From assembly GCF_018919395.1 (NCBI RefSeq), contig NZ_JAHLME010000003.1:620001-684000 (forward strand): a stretch of DNA of 64,000 bases, in the 5' to 3' direction. This DNA is from Geomonas azotofigens (GTDB taxonomy: Bacteria > Desulfobacterota > Desulfuromonadia > Geobacterales > Geobacteraceae). Position 1 is the stretch's first letter, and every line of letters begins with the position of its first letter. The notes below the pieces were generated by a model, which was given only the letters and a program-made list of their open reading frames with translations, did not search any database and had not been told where the DNA came from. Of this stretch, positions 32,553 through 40,970 are shown in pieces. A program made the position numbers and the translations under genes.

Positions 32553-34946
32553 TCAGGCGGCCCGCATCTCCGTGATCTTCGCGTGCAGACCCTCCATGTC
32601 GAAGGGTTTCTGGATGAAGTGCAACTCGCCGTCGGCGCTCGCCCCGCACTTGGCGATGATGTCCGAGGAATAGCCGGTCATGAACAGCACCTTGGTCTCC
32701 GGACGCATCCCGGCTATGCCCCGTGCCATGTCCAGGCCGTTCATCTCGGGCATGATCACGTCGGAGAGCACGAGGTCGATGTCGTTTTTTGCTTCACCGC
32801 AGATGGAAAGGGCTACGTGCGGTGTCGCCGCCTGGATCACGCGGTAGCCGATCTTCTCCAGCATCTGGGTCGCCATCGCCCGCAGCATGTCGTCGTCCTC
32901 GACCACGAGCACCGTCCCCGACCCGTGCAGCGTGCCCGGCGCGTTCTGCGCCGTCGGCTGTGCCTCACCGGTCAGTCGGGGGAGGTAGATCCGGAAGGCC
33001 GTTCCTTGGCCCGGCTCGCTCTCCACGTCGACGAAGCCGCCGTTCTGGGTCACGATGCCGTACACCGTGGCCAGTCCCAGACCGGTACCCCTTCCCACCT
33101 CCTTGGTGGTGAAAAAGGGCTCGAAGATCCGTTTGACCAGTTCCCGGTCCATCCCGGTACCGGTGTCGACGACGCTCAGGCAGGCGTAGGAGCCGGGCTT
33201 GGCGTCCAGGCGGTAGTCGCAAAACGGCTCGTCGACGACCACGTTCTCGGTCCTTATGGTGAGGATACCGCCGTCGGGCATGGCGTCCCGGGCGTTCACG
33301 GCGAGGTTCATCAGGATCTGGTCCACCTGCGAGGGGTCGATCTTCACGGCCCAGAGCTCCGGGTCCGGGATGAAGCTTAAGCGGATCTCCTCGCCGATCA
33401 GCCTGCTCAGCGTCTTCTCGGTCTCCAGGCAGTGCTCGTTCAGGTTCACCGCCCGCGGCGAGATGATCTCCTTGCGGGAGAAGGCGAGCAGCTTGCGCAC
33501 CATGTCCCGGGAGCGCTCGCCGGCCTTGATGATCTCCTGCAGGTAGATCCACAGCGGCGTGGATTCGGCGGTCTCGAGCTGGCCCAGTTGCGCGTAGCCC
33601 AGCATGACGCTCAGCATGTTGTTGAAGTCATGGGCCACCCCGCCGGCCAATTGCCCGATGGATTCCATCTTCTGCGAGTGCCTGAGCTGCGCCTCGATCT
33701 TTCTGTGCTCGGTGATGTCGATGCCGAAGCAGAGGGTGCCGATCCTCACCCCTTTCTCGATGATGGCGCTGTTACGCCAGGAAACGGTGCGCATCGCGCC
33801 GGACTTGGTCACGATCTGCCCCTCACAGGGGCTCAGCCCCTGGTGATCCTTGCCGGGTTGCGGCGTCCCGCACATCTTGTAGAAGCCTTCCGCCCCCATC
33901 ACCAGCTCGAACCAGTTCTTGCCGATCAGTTCATCGTGGCTGTAGCCGGTAACCTCCTCGCCGGTCCTGTTGAACAGGGTGACTCTGCCCTTGAGGTCGA
34001 GCCCGAGAATCATGACGCTGGCGGCCTGGATCAGGTTTTCCGTGTACTCCTTGGCCGACCTGAGCGCTTCCACCGCCAGCCTGCGCTCCGTGATGTTCTC
34101 CACGGAAAGGACGGTGCCGGCGATGCGTCCCTCCTGGTAGACGGGGGTGGCGCCGCAGGCGATGGTGACCGTGCTGCCGTCCTTGCATATCAGGTCCGCT
34201 TCGAACTTCACGATGTCGGCCGCGCCGCTTGCCACCTGGTGCAATCGCTCGAGCACCATGTCCCTTGATTCCGGCCAGACCAGCTCGGGGATGTTCCGGC
34301 CGTAAAGCTCCTCCGGGGAGTAGCCGCTGGTCTCGGTGCAGCGCCCGTTGACCATGCCGATGGTGCCGTCCAGTTTGAGGACGATGAGCGCGTTGGCGCT
34401 GCTCTCCATCACCTTTCTCAGGAAGTTGTAGGAGTCCTGCAACTGGCGGTTGGCGCGGTTTATGGCGCGGAAGGGAAGCAGTATGAAGACGATGAGCCCG
34501 ATGCTGAGGCCCAGGATCGTGACCAGGAAGGATTTCTTGAGGATGGGGAGCAGTGAGCGGCTGATTTCGACGCTGCCGATGATCTTGTCGCCGTAGCGTA
34601 TCGGCTGGGAGCGCTGGATAACGGGGATGTCAGGGGCGTAACCGCTGGCGGCCAACTCGTTGCCGACCGAGTCGAGGATGCGATGCTTCTCGTTGTGCTC
34701 GGGAGCGCCACGGTGGGAGAGCAAGGTTTCCAACCGGTGCGCCTCGCTGTGCCAGGAACCGGATTCGAGGTCGCCCAGGCCGGAGATGATCCGGGCGTTG
34801 ATCTCGGCCTCGGTCTCGAGGCTGCCGACGGTGTATTGGTAGCTGATGGCGAAGTAGCCGATGGGGAAAAAGAGCGCGACGAAGAAGGCGAGCATTACCG
34901 TGCAGTTGGCTGTGAAATGGACGGTTTGCTTCTCAGGACCAGTCAT
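32553..34946 (-). CDS. Hybrid sensor histidine kinase with C-terminal receiver
   Basis: A 797-residue membrane kinase. It has membrane helices near 17-40 and 165-190 that flank a small periplasmic domain, two PAS domains (about 205-320 and 330-440), a HisKA domain with VAHDFNNMLSV and a HATPase domain (DTGTGMD, FFTTKE, GTGLGLA). A receiver lies at about 675-790, with phospho-acceptor Asp in VLSDVIMPE. The start was set at 34946 because AAGGAGCGCTTGCC precedes that ATG; an upstream in-frame start at 35021 lacks one. An inverted repeat straddles the likely promoter. No partner regulator is adjacent. Confidence 0.92.
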   Translation of the reverse strand: MTGPEKQTVHFTANCTVMLAFFVALFFPIGYFAISYQYTVGSLETEAEINARIISGLGDLESGSWHSEAHRLETLLSHRGAPEHNEKHRILDSVGNELAASGYAPDIPVIQRSQPIRYGDKIIGSVEISRSLLPILKKSFLVTILGLSIGLIVFILLPFRAINRANRQLQDSYNFLRKVMESSANALIVLKLDGTIGMVNGRCTETSGYSPEELYGRNIPELVWPESRDMVLERLHQVASGAADIVKFEADLICKDGSTVTIACGATPVYQEGRIAGTVLSVENITERRLAVEALRSAKEYTENLIQAASVMILGLDLKGRVTLFNRTGEEVTGYSHDELIGKNWFELVMGAEGFYKMCGTPQPGKDHQGLSPCEGQIVTKSGAMRTVSWRNSAIIEKGVRIGTLCFGIDITEHRKIEAQLRHSQKMESIGQLAGGVAHDFNNMLSVMLGYAQLGQLETAESTPLWIYLQEIIKAGERSRDMVRKLLAFSRKEIISPRAVNLNEHCLETEKTLSRLIGEEIRLSFIPDPELWAVKIDPSQVDQILMNLAVNARDAMPDGGILTIRTENVVVDEPFCDYRLDAKPGSYACLSVVDTGTGMDRELVKRIFEPFFTTKEVGRGTGLGLATVYGIVTQNGGFVDVESEPGQGTAFRIYLPRLTGEAQPTAQNAPGTLHGSGTVLVVEDDDMLRAMATQMLEKIGYRVIQAATPHVALSICGEAKNDIDLVLSDVIMPEMNGLDMARGIAGMRPETKVLFMTGYSSDIIAKCGASADGELHFIQKPFDMEGLHAKITEMRAA

Positions 34947-35274
34947 GGCAAGCGCTCCTTGCGCAGCAACCAAATCAGTACCGTGTGCTCTCGGCGATAC
35001 GACGCGCGTGGGCGCTATCACCGGCGCTGGAGATTAGCATCATTTTAGGTAAAAGAGAAGAACATTGTACGTATTTCACCTAAAAACGTTCATCCTGGTA
35101 TGACCTTGGTTGTCCGAATTTGAACTACGACTGAAGTGCACAGGACCAGGGGGGGGACTCGACTGGTCAGCGCTGGTTAGAGCGGGGTATAATCCACGGC
35201 GCGTGCAAGCAAAAAGAGTCCGGCCCGGGTAAATGATGTATACGCGACCGGGGTCGCAGGAATGGCCATATGCG
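34947..35274. other. Intergenic region with operator-like inverted repeat
   Basis: The divergent region between the hybrid kinase and cbiM genes. TTTTAGGTAAAA (35043-35054) and its near-complement TTTCACCTAAAA (35074-35085) form an inverted repeat with centres 31 bases apart. They flank a minus-strand TACAAT (35069-35064) that could be the kinase -10 box. No gene is seen. Confidence 0.45.
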
Positions 35275-35303
35275 TTGACAGCATCCGGGGCTTCTTGTAT
35301 ATA
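35275..35303 (+). promoter_or_regulatory. Sigma-70 promoter of the cbiMQO operon
   Basis: Perfect TTGACA (35275-35280), a 17-bp spacer and TATATA (35298-35303). It lies 67 bases upstream of the cbiM ATG and is the strongest promoter-like pair near this operon. Confidence 0.75.
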
Positions 35304-35308
35304 TTGCC

Positions 35309-35335
35309 GTGTCACTGATATGAAAATCGTGCTAC
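35309..35335 (+). promoter_or_regulatory. Possible metal-regulator (NikR-type) half-site pair
   Basis: GTGTCAC (35309-35315) and GTGCTAC (35329-35335) are separated by 13 bases, just downstream of the -10 box. The left half resembles the GTGTTAC half-site I recall for deltaproteobacterial NikR. The right half is poor. Confidence 0.25.
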
Positions 35336-35369
35336 CGCGACTTCGGTTCGCGGCACGGGGAGGAAGATC

Positions 35370-36392
35370 ATGCACATGGCGGACGCTCTGCTCTCGCCGG
35401 CGGTGGGAGCGACCATGTGGGCCGTGTCCGCTGGTGGCGTCGCCCTCACCTCGGCGCGGCTGTGCCGGGAGCGCGACGACCGGCTGGCGCCGCTTATGGG
35501 CGTGCTCGGTGGCTTTCTCTTCGCCGCCCAGATGATCAACTTCTCCATCCCGGGCACCGGGTCGAGCGGCCACCTGACCGGCGGTCTGCTGCTCGCCATC
35601 CTGCTCGGCCCCAGCGCCGCCTTTCTCACCGTCGCTTCGGTCCTCGTCGTCCAGGCTTTTTTCTTCGCCGACGGCGGCCTCCTCGCCCTGGGCTGCAACA
35701 TCTTCAACCTCGGTGTCATCCCCGCGCTCCTGGTCTACCCGCTTTGCTACCTGAGGCTGATCGGTCCCGCTCCGGGACCCCGCCGCGAGGCCGCCGTGAC
35801 CATGTCCTGCGCCCTCGTCGCCATGCAGCTGGGCGCGCTGTGCGTCGTCCTGGAGACGGCAGCTTCCGGCATCTCCGTTCTCCCGCTGGACAAGTTCCTG
35901 TTTTTGATGCAGCCCATCCACCTCGCCATCGGGCTGGTCGAGGGGGCGGTGACGCTGGCGGTGGTCTCCTTCCTGCGCAAGGCCCGCCCCGAGCTCCTCG
36001 GCAGGGGGGAGCGCGCCCGCGCCGCTTCCGGCCGCCTGGCGCTCGCCGGCGTGCTGATCTGCGCCCTCCTTGTCGCCGGCGGGCTGTCTCGTTTCGCCTC
36101 GGAAAAGCCCGACGGTCTCGAGTGGTCGGTGGCCAAGGCTTCAGGCGCTCCCTCCCTCGCCGAGCGCCGCTTTGGTCTGCCGGCGTGGCTGGGCGCCTTG
36201 CAGAAAAGGACCGCCTGGTTCCCGGAGTACCAGGCGCCCGCTCCGGCGGCCGTCACCCAGACCGGTACCGCCTCGGGCAAGGGGAGCGGCGTACCCGGTG
36301 TCGTGGGCACCGTTGTCACCGTTGTCCTGGTCGTGGGCGCCGCGGCGCTGCTGCGCAGGGGAAACCGGGAAAGCGCGACCCCGGAGGCGTAG
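35370..36392 (+). CDS. cbiM: Cobalt/nickel ECF transporter substrate-binding subunit CbiM fused to CbiN-like domain
   Basis: A 340-residue membrane protein. The N-terminus MHMADALLSP carries the invariant Met1-His2 metal ligands of CbiM/NikM S-components. About seven helices follow to residue 220. The C-terminal part contains the PDGLEW motif of CbiN/NikN proteins and a final membrane helix (about 310-330). It is thus a CbiM-CbiN fusion. It imports Co2+ or Ni2+, energised by CbiQ and CbiO. The ATG follows GGGGAGGAAGATC. It is the first gene of the operon. Confidence 0.9.
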   Translation: MHMADALLSPAVGATMWAVSAGGVALTSARLCRERDDRLAPLMGVLGGFLFAAQMINFSIPGTGSSGHLTGGLLLAILLGPSAAFLTVASVLVVQAFFFADGGLLALGCNIFNLGVIPALLVYPLCYLRLIGPAPGPRREAAVTMSCALVAMQLGALCVVLETAASGISVLPLDKFLFLMQPIHLAIGLVEGAVTLAVVSFLRKARPELLGRGERARAASGRLALAGVLICALLVAGGLSRFASEKPDGLEWSVAKASGAPSLAERRFGLPAWLGALQKRTAWFPEYQAPAPAAVTQTGTASGKGSGVPGVVGTVVTVVLVVGAAALLRRGNRESATPEA

Positions 36393-36432
36393 CGGGACGG
36401 CGGCAGCGGCCGCTGCAGAGGATGGGGAGCTG

Positions 36433-37245
36433 ATGGCATCGGTACAGGGGGCATTGCTGGATTTGAAGCGGCTGGACCGGCTCGCGGGGGGGGATACCCC
36501 TTTGCACCGGCTGGATCCCCGCGCCAAGGTGCTCGCCACCCTCGTCTTCATCGTCTGCGTCGTATCCTTCGGCCGTTACGAGATTTCCGCCCTGATCCCC
36601 TTCTTCATCTTTCCCGTCTGCCTGGTCTCCTCCGGGCGGCTGCCGGCCCGTTACCTGGCGGCGAAGGTCGCCCTGGTCGCGCCGTTCGCCATCGCCGTCG
36701 GCATCTGCAACCCCTTGTTCGATCGCACCGTGCTGCTGCACCTGGGACCGCTGGACGTGACCGGCGGCTGGGTCTCCTTCGCCTCCATCGTGGTGCGTAC
36801 CGCGCTCACCGTCGCGGCCGCCCTGGTGCTCACCGCGCTCACCGGGTTCGCCTCCATCTGCCGCGCCCTGGTCAGCCTCGGCATGCCCAGGACGTTCGCC
36901 ATGCAACTCCTCTTTCTCTATCGCTACCTGTTCGTGTTGGCCGAGGAGGGGGGGCGGGCCGCGCGGGCGCGTGAACTGCGCTCCTTCGGTCGCACGGGGC
37001 GCGGCCTGGCCAGCTACGCCTCGCTGCTTGGGCACCTGCTGCTGCGTACCTGGCAGCGGGCCGAGCGGATGCACATGGCCATGCTGGCGCGCGGCTACGC
37101 GGGAACCTTTCCCGCCGCGCAGCACGGCAGCTTCGGGGCGCGGGAGTTCCTCTTCGTGCTCTTCTGGAGCGCACTCTGCATCATCCTGCGGTTGTACAAC
37201 GGCGCCGAGATCCTCGGGACGCTGGTAACGGGGTATCTGCCATGA
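36433..37245 (+). CDS. cbiQ: ECF transporter transmembrane subunit CbiQ
   Basis: A 270-residue membrane protein (T-component) that couples CbiM to the CbiO ATPase. It has the CbiQ N-terminus (LHRLDPRAKVLATL) and, in the C-terminal cytosolic helices, two arginine-containing coupling motifs (ARELRSFG, ARGYAG). About five helices are predicted. The ATG at 36433 follows GGGGAGCTG and lies 40 bases after cbiM. Its stop overlaps the cbiO start by four bases (ATGA), so translation is coupled. Confidence 0.92.
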   Translation: MASVQGALLDLKRLDRLAGGDTPLHRLDPRAKVLATLVFIVCVVSFGRYEISALIPFFIFPVCLVSSGRLPARYLAAKVALVAPFAIAVGICNPLFDRTVLLHLGPLDVTGGWVSFASIVVRTALTVAAALVLTALTGFASICRALVSLGMPRTFAMQLLFLYRYLFVLAEEGGRAARARELRSFGRTGRGLASYASLLGHLLLRTWQRAERMHMAMLARGYAGTFPAAQHGSFGAREFLFVLFWSALCIILRLYNGAEILGTLVTGYLP

Positions 37246-38000
37246 GCCACCACATACTCGAAATCGACCACCTGCGCCACGTCTATCCCGACGGCACCGA
37301 GGCCCTGCGCGAGGTCAGCTTCAGCGTACGCCACGGCGAGTCCGTGGCCGTGATCGGAGCCAACGGTGCCGGCAAGTCGACGCTCCTGGCCCACCTGAAC
37401 GGCCACCTGCTTCCGGATGCGGGCGAGGTGCGCATCGGGCATGTCCCGGTGGACCGCACCAACCTGAACGAGGCGCGGCGCACGGTGGGGATGGTGTTCC
37501 AGGACCCGGACGACCAGCTCTTCATGCCCACCGTCTACGAGGACGTCGCCTTCGGCCCCATGAACCTCGGCCTGTCCGGAACCGAGTTGAAAAACTGCGT
37601 GGCCGAGGCGCTGCGACGGGTCGACGCGGAACACCTGGCCGGGAAGGCGCCGTATCACCTGTCGGCCGGTGAGAAGAGGAGGGTGGCCATCGCCACGGTC
37701 CTCTCCATGTCGCCCGACATCCTGGTCATGGACGAACCGACCAACGGCCTGGACCCCTACGCCCGCCGCCAGTTGATCGGGCTCTTGAAGGAGTTCCACC
37801 ATAGTAAAATCATCACCAGTCACGATCTGGACATGGTGCTGGAGGTCTGCGAGCGGACCGTGGTGCTTTCAAAAGGGGTAGTGCGGGCGGACGGGCCCAC
37901 GCTGGAGATTTTCCGGGACGAGGCGCTGCTCAGGGAGTGCCGGCTGGAAAAGCCGCTTTCCATGCAGGGGTGCCCGGTGTGCGGCCCGAAAGGGCGTTGA
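37242..38000 (+). CDS. cbiO: ECF transporter ATP-binding subunit CbiO
   Basis: A 252-residue ABC ATPase. Walker A (GANGAGKST), the Q-loop (VFQDPDDQLF), the signature LSAGEKRR and Walker B with catalytic Glu (ILVMDEPTNGLD) are intact, as is the switch His (TSHD). It powers Co/Ni uptake with CbiM and CbiQ. The start overlaps the cbiQ stop. A terminator follows. Confidence 0.93.
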   Translation: MSHHILEIDHLRHVYPDGTEALREVSFSVRHGESVAVIGANGAGKSTLLAHLNGHLLPDAGEVRIGHVPVDRTNLNEARRTVGMVFQDPDDQLFMPTVYEDVAFGPMNLGLSGTELKNCVAEALRRVDAEHLAGKAPYHLSAGEKRRVAIATVLSMSPDILVMDEPTNGLDPYARRQLIGLLKEFHHSKIITSHDLDMVLEVCERTVVLSKGVVRADGPTLEIFRDEALLRECRLEKPLSMQGCPVCGPKGR

Positions 38001-38021
38001 GAGGGAAGGAAGCTAAAAAGA

Positions 38022-38047
38022 AAGCCCCGGATTGCTCCGGGGCTTTC
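38022..38047. terminator. Terminator between cbiO and the cold-shock gene
   Basis: AAAGCCCCGGA pairs with TCCGGGGCTTT around a four-base loop (38022-38047). The A/T ends allow it to act in both directions. Confidence 0.8.
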
Positions 38048-38074
38048 ATAAAGTTCTACGCTATGTGATTGGGC

Positions 38075-38275
38075 TTAGACCCTGCTGACGTTGGCTGCCT
38101 GGAGACCTTTCGGGCCCTTGACGATTTCGAAGGTCACGCTGTCGCCCTCGGTGAGGGATTTGAAGCCGTCGCTGTTGATAGCGGAGAAATGAACGAAGAC
38201 ATCCTCGCCGTTCTCCTGCTCAAGAAAGCCAAACCCCTTGCTGTCGTTAAACCACTTTACAGTACCGTTTACCAT
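38075..38275 (-). CDS. Cold-shock domain protein (CspA family)
   Basis: A 66-residue single cold-shock domain that binds single-stranded nucleic acids. Both RNA-binding motifs are present: KGFGFL (RNP1) and VFVHF (RNP2). The ATG follows GGGAGAAGTAAGTAA. A TTGACA/17-bp/TATGGT promoter lies 63-91 bases upstream (38338-38366) and gives a leader of roughly 55 bases. It may act in cold shock or as a constitutive RNA chaperone. Confidence 0.95.
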   Translation of the reverse strand: MVNGTVKWFNDSKGFGFLEQENGEDVFVHFSAINSDGFKSLTEGDSVTFEIVKGPKGLQAANVSRV

Positions 38276-38337
38276 TTACTTACTTCTCCCATATTACTTC
38301 TTTTTGGTTTTAATCCACGGGTATTCGAGGACGCGTA

Positions 38338-38366
38338 ACCATACCATCGCGGCTTTGCCGTGTCAA
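38338..38366 (-). promoter_or_regulatory. Sigma-70 promoter of the cold-shock gene
   Basis: Minus strand: TTGACA (38366-38361), a 17-bp spacer and TATGGT (38343-38338). Confidence 0.65.
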
Positions 38367-38517
38367 CCAATTTTAAATTAGATTTAAAGTTTTTTGCTTA
38401 GTATACGGAGGCAGCGCTGTTGACATTGGGGCTGCCCTGTGACACCTTGCCCGAAATTTGTTCGATACCGTAACTGTCAAGGTCGTTGCTATGCCAGCGA
38501 CCGCTCCGGAGTTAGCC

Positions 38518-38979
38518 ATGAAAATCTGGATCGATGCCGACGCCTGTCCGAGGGTGATCAAGGAAATGGTTTACCGCGCTTCGCAGCGCCTGAAGGTGCC
38601 GGTCTGCCTGGTCGCCAACAGCGACCTGTCCCGGGCCCACACCTCCTTGATCACCTCGGTGCGCGTAGCCTCCGGCTTCGACGTCGCGGACGACTATATC
38701 GCCGAGCACGCCAGCGCCAGCGACCTGGTCATCACCGCGGACATACCGCTGGCGGCACGCGTGGTCGAAAAGGGGGGCGTGGCGCTCGACCCGCGCGGCG
38801 AACTCTACACCGAGGAGAACGTCGGGGAGCGGCTCTCCATGCGTAACCTGATGCAGGACCTGCGCAACGACGGGCTCCTGGTGGGCGGCCCCGCCCAGTT
38901 CGGCCTCGCCGACCGGCAGCGTTTCGCTTCGGCGCTGGACCGGCTGCTGACCCGCATGGTGCGCGGCGACCGTCCCTGA
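38518..38979 (+). CDS. YaiI/YqxD-family (DUF188) protein
   Basis: A 153-residue conserved protein with the hallmark IDADACP motif at the start, a central [14 protein letters not shown] segment and a C-terminal GG.A.F...DRQ.F motif. The fold is PIN-like, and a nuclease role has been proposed but not shown. The start at 38518 follows CGGAGTTAGCC. It has no operon partner. Confidence 0.9.
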   Translation: MKIWIDADACPRVIKEMVYRASQRLKVPVCLVANSDLSRAHTSLITSVRVASGFDVADDYIAEHASASDLVITADIPLAARVVEKGGVALDPRGELYTEENVGERLSMRNLMQDLRNDGLLVGGPAQFGLADRQRFASALDRLLTRMVRGDRP

Positions 38980-39255
38980 CACGTGCACATCACGGGAGCT
39001 GGCTGGCAGTCTCGGCCCCCGGCACGCGCAGACCACCCCCACCACAATTCCCTCTCCCTCGGCAGAGGGGCAGGGTGAGGAGGGCTCTGATATCATCTCT
39101 GTATCTGCCATTCCTTCACACTCAAAGTCATCCCTCCTTGCTGAATCAGAATTCCTCTCACTGTGATAAAATATTTTGTAACTCTGCCTCAGATCGTGTT
39201 AATGTCGGCGCGAAAATGACAGAACCTCAATAATATTTGAGACAGTGCGACACCT

Positions 39256-40602
39256 ATGACTGCACACTACCAACAAAGGTCTCCCGAGGAACAGGAACTC
39301 GAGCGAAAGCGCGGCGAGCTCGCCTCGCTGCGTGCGCGGCACGCCGAGGCCGCGGCGGTGCTGCACCAGCTGCGCGAGGAGATAGCGGGCTTCGAGAAAA
39401 GCTACCAGCAGACGCTTGGGCGCCGCATGGCCGAGTTGGAGCGGTTGGAGGAGGAGATCGAGCGCCTTACCGGCGGTCAGGTCGAGCCTGAGCAGGATGG
39501 CGCGGACGAGCGGTCCCGCCCGCGTGACGAGGACGATGCCAGCGATGGCCAGAGCTACCATAGCGGCACCTCCTTCCGTGGGGCTGGGCAGGCGCGGGGG
39601 CGGGTCTGGAAGTCTGATCCCGGCGACATAAAGTCCCTTTACCGCGAGGTAGCCAAGGCCATCCATCCCGATCTGGCCGGGGAGGGCGCCGGTTCGCTGC
39701 GCCACGAGCTGATGCTGAAGGCGAACAAGGCTTACGCAGAGGAGGACCATCGCACCCTGCGCGAGATCCTGAGGAGCTGGCGGCGGCACTTCCCGGATCA
39801 GGCCGTGCAGAGCGACCTGAGGGCCGAACTGGCACGGCTCAAAAAGCAGATAGCGGTCGAGGTCGAGGCGATCCGGGAGATCAACGAGCAGATCGAGCAG
39901 TTGCGGGGAAGCTACGTGCACCGTTTCAAGCTGCGGGTAGATGAGAGTGCTGCGGCCGGCAGCGATCTCTTCGCGGACCTCGTGGCCGCGGCGGAGATCA
40001 ACATCGCACGGGCCCAGCGGCGCCTGGCTGCCCTGCAGGGGGAGAAGGGCAGGGTGCGCGCCCAAGGGGCGACCAAGCGTAGCCGCGTGGTCACGTTCCC
40101 GAGCGATCTGCCCTGCGGTTCGCTGTACCTGCGCGAACTCAACTCCGTCAGTTTCAACGCCTGGAAGAAGGCGGGGCCCGCCATCGGCCCGGTGCAGGTC
40201 TACCTGGACCAGGCCCTGCGCCTGGATGTGAAAGAGGGGGCGAGCCGCAAGCTGAAGTTCTTGCAGGGGCTTGGTCCCGAGGATCTGCAGGCGCTCTTTC
40301 TGTACGACGTCCGCGACGCCGACCTCGACAGCATCGTTCACCTCTGCGGTCTGGAGGAGCTCTATCTCTGCGGTCCGGAGTTGACCGACGCGGCGCTGCT
40401 CGGCATCTCGACCCTGGCCAACCTGAAGAGGATCTACCTGTACCAGACGCGGATCTCCGATCGCGGCCTGGTGTACCTGCAGGGGATGCAGGGGTTGCAG
40501 GGGCTCACCAGCAGCGGCAACAGCATCACCGACGAGGGGCTCGCCGTGTTCCAGCAGGCCATTCCGGGGGTGAAGACGGTGAGCTTCACGTGGAGACGAT
40601 GA
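39256..40602 (+). CDS. Coiled-coil / J-domain-like / LRR-like protein, unknown function
   Basis: A 448-residue protein with a modular layout. Residues 5-75 form a coiled coil. Residues 80-120 form an acidic, Ser/Gly-rich linker. Residues 122-170 resemble a J domain, with DIKSLYREVAKAIHPDL carrying the HPD tripeptide (His137-Asp139) that stimulates Hsp70. Residues 180-270 form a second coiled coil. Residues 340-445 look like leucine-rich repeats (LEELYLCGPELTDAAL, LKRIYLYQTRISDRGL). No signal peptide or membrane segment is visible. I know of no characterised protein with this order. The gene is flanked by a DUF188 gene and a terminator. Confidence 0.75.
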   Translation: MTAHYQQRSPEEQELERKRGELASLRARHAEAAAVLHQLREEIAGFEKSYQQTLGRRMAELERLEEEIERLTGGQVEPEQDGADERSRPRDEDDASDGQSYHSGTSFRGAGQARGRVWKSDPGDIKSLYREVAKAIHPDLAGEGAGSLRHELMLKANKAYAEEDHRTLREILRSWRRHFPDQAVQSDLRAELARLKKQIAVEVEAIREINEQIEQLRGSYVHRFKLRVDESAAAGSDLFADLVAAAEINIARAQRRLAALQGEKGRVRAQGATKRSRVVTFPSDLPCGSLYLRELNSVSFNAWKKAGPAIGPVQVYLDQALRLDVKEGASRKLKFLQGLGPEDLQALFLYDVRDADLDSIVHLCGLEELYLCGPELTDAALLGISTLANLKRIYLYQTRISDRGLVYLQGMQGLQGLTSSGNSITDEGLAVFQQAIPGVKTVSFTWRR

Positions 40603-40643
40603 GGTAGGGGGGGCGCTAAGCGATTTAAATTTAACGGAATACG

Positions 40644-40678
40644 GAAAGCCCGGGGAGAAGATCTTCCCGGGCTTTTCA
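40644..40678 (+). terminator. Rho-independent terminator
   Basis: GAAAGCCCGGG pairs with CCCGGGCTTTTC around an AGAAGATC-containing loop, 40 bases after the stop. Confidence 0.75.
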
Positions 40679-40721
40679 TGTTTGTTGCCGACACCTCAGT
40701 AGAAAGTCTGTCAGGTCTGGT

Positions 40722-40946
40722 GGGGCAAATGATTATTCGCCCAGCCGCCCGTGCCTGGTCGTCGTCACTGGCGTGGGGGACGGAGGTGCGATTAAGGGGG
40801 GCGAATGATTATTCGCCCCTACGGTTCGCATGAGCAGGCACCGGACTGTAGGGGCAAATAATTATTTGCCCAGCGCCCGTGCCCGGTCGTCGTCAATGCC
40901 GTGAGGGACGGAGGTGCGATTAAGGGGGGCGAATGATTATTCGCCC
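40722..40946. repeat. Array of four palindromes in a 129-base tandem duplication
   Basis: Palindromes lie at 40722-40742 (imperfect, GGCAAATGATTATTCGCC core), 40799-40818, 40852-40871 (GGGCAAATAATTATTTGCCC, perfect) and 40927-40946. The segment 40722-40830 is repeated, imperfectly, at 40851-40958 (shift 128-129 bases), including the words GGTCGTCGTCA and GGACGGAGGTGCGATTAAG. No gene lies in it. It occupies the gap between the LRR-like gene and the minus-strand trans-sulfuration gene. Confidence 0.85.
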
Positions 40947-40970
40947 CTACGGGTCGCAACAGAAGCTGCC

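Noticed and set aside
35022..35369. Cobalamin riboswitch ahead of cbiM
   Set aside because: No adenosylcobalamin box (GCCACTG-type) or related helices were seen; a sigma-70 promoter sits only 67 bases before the start.
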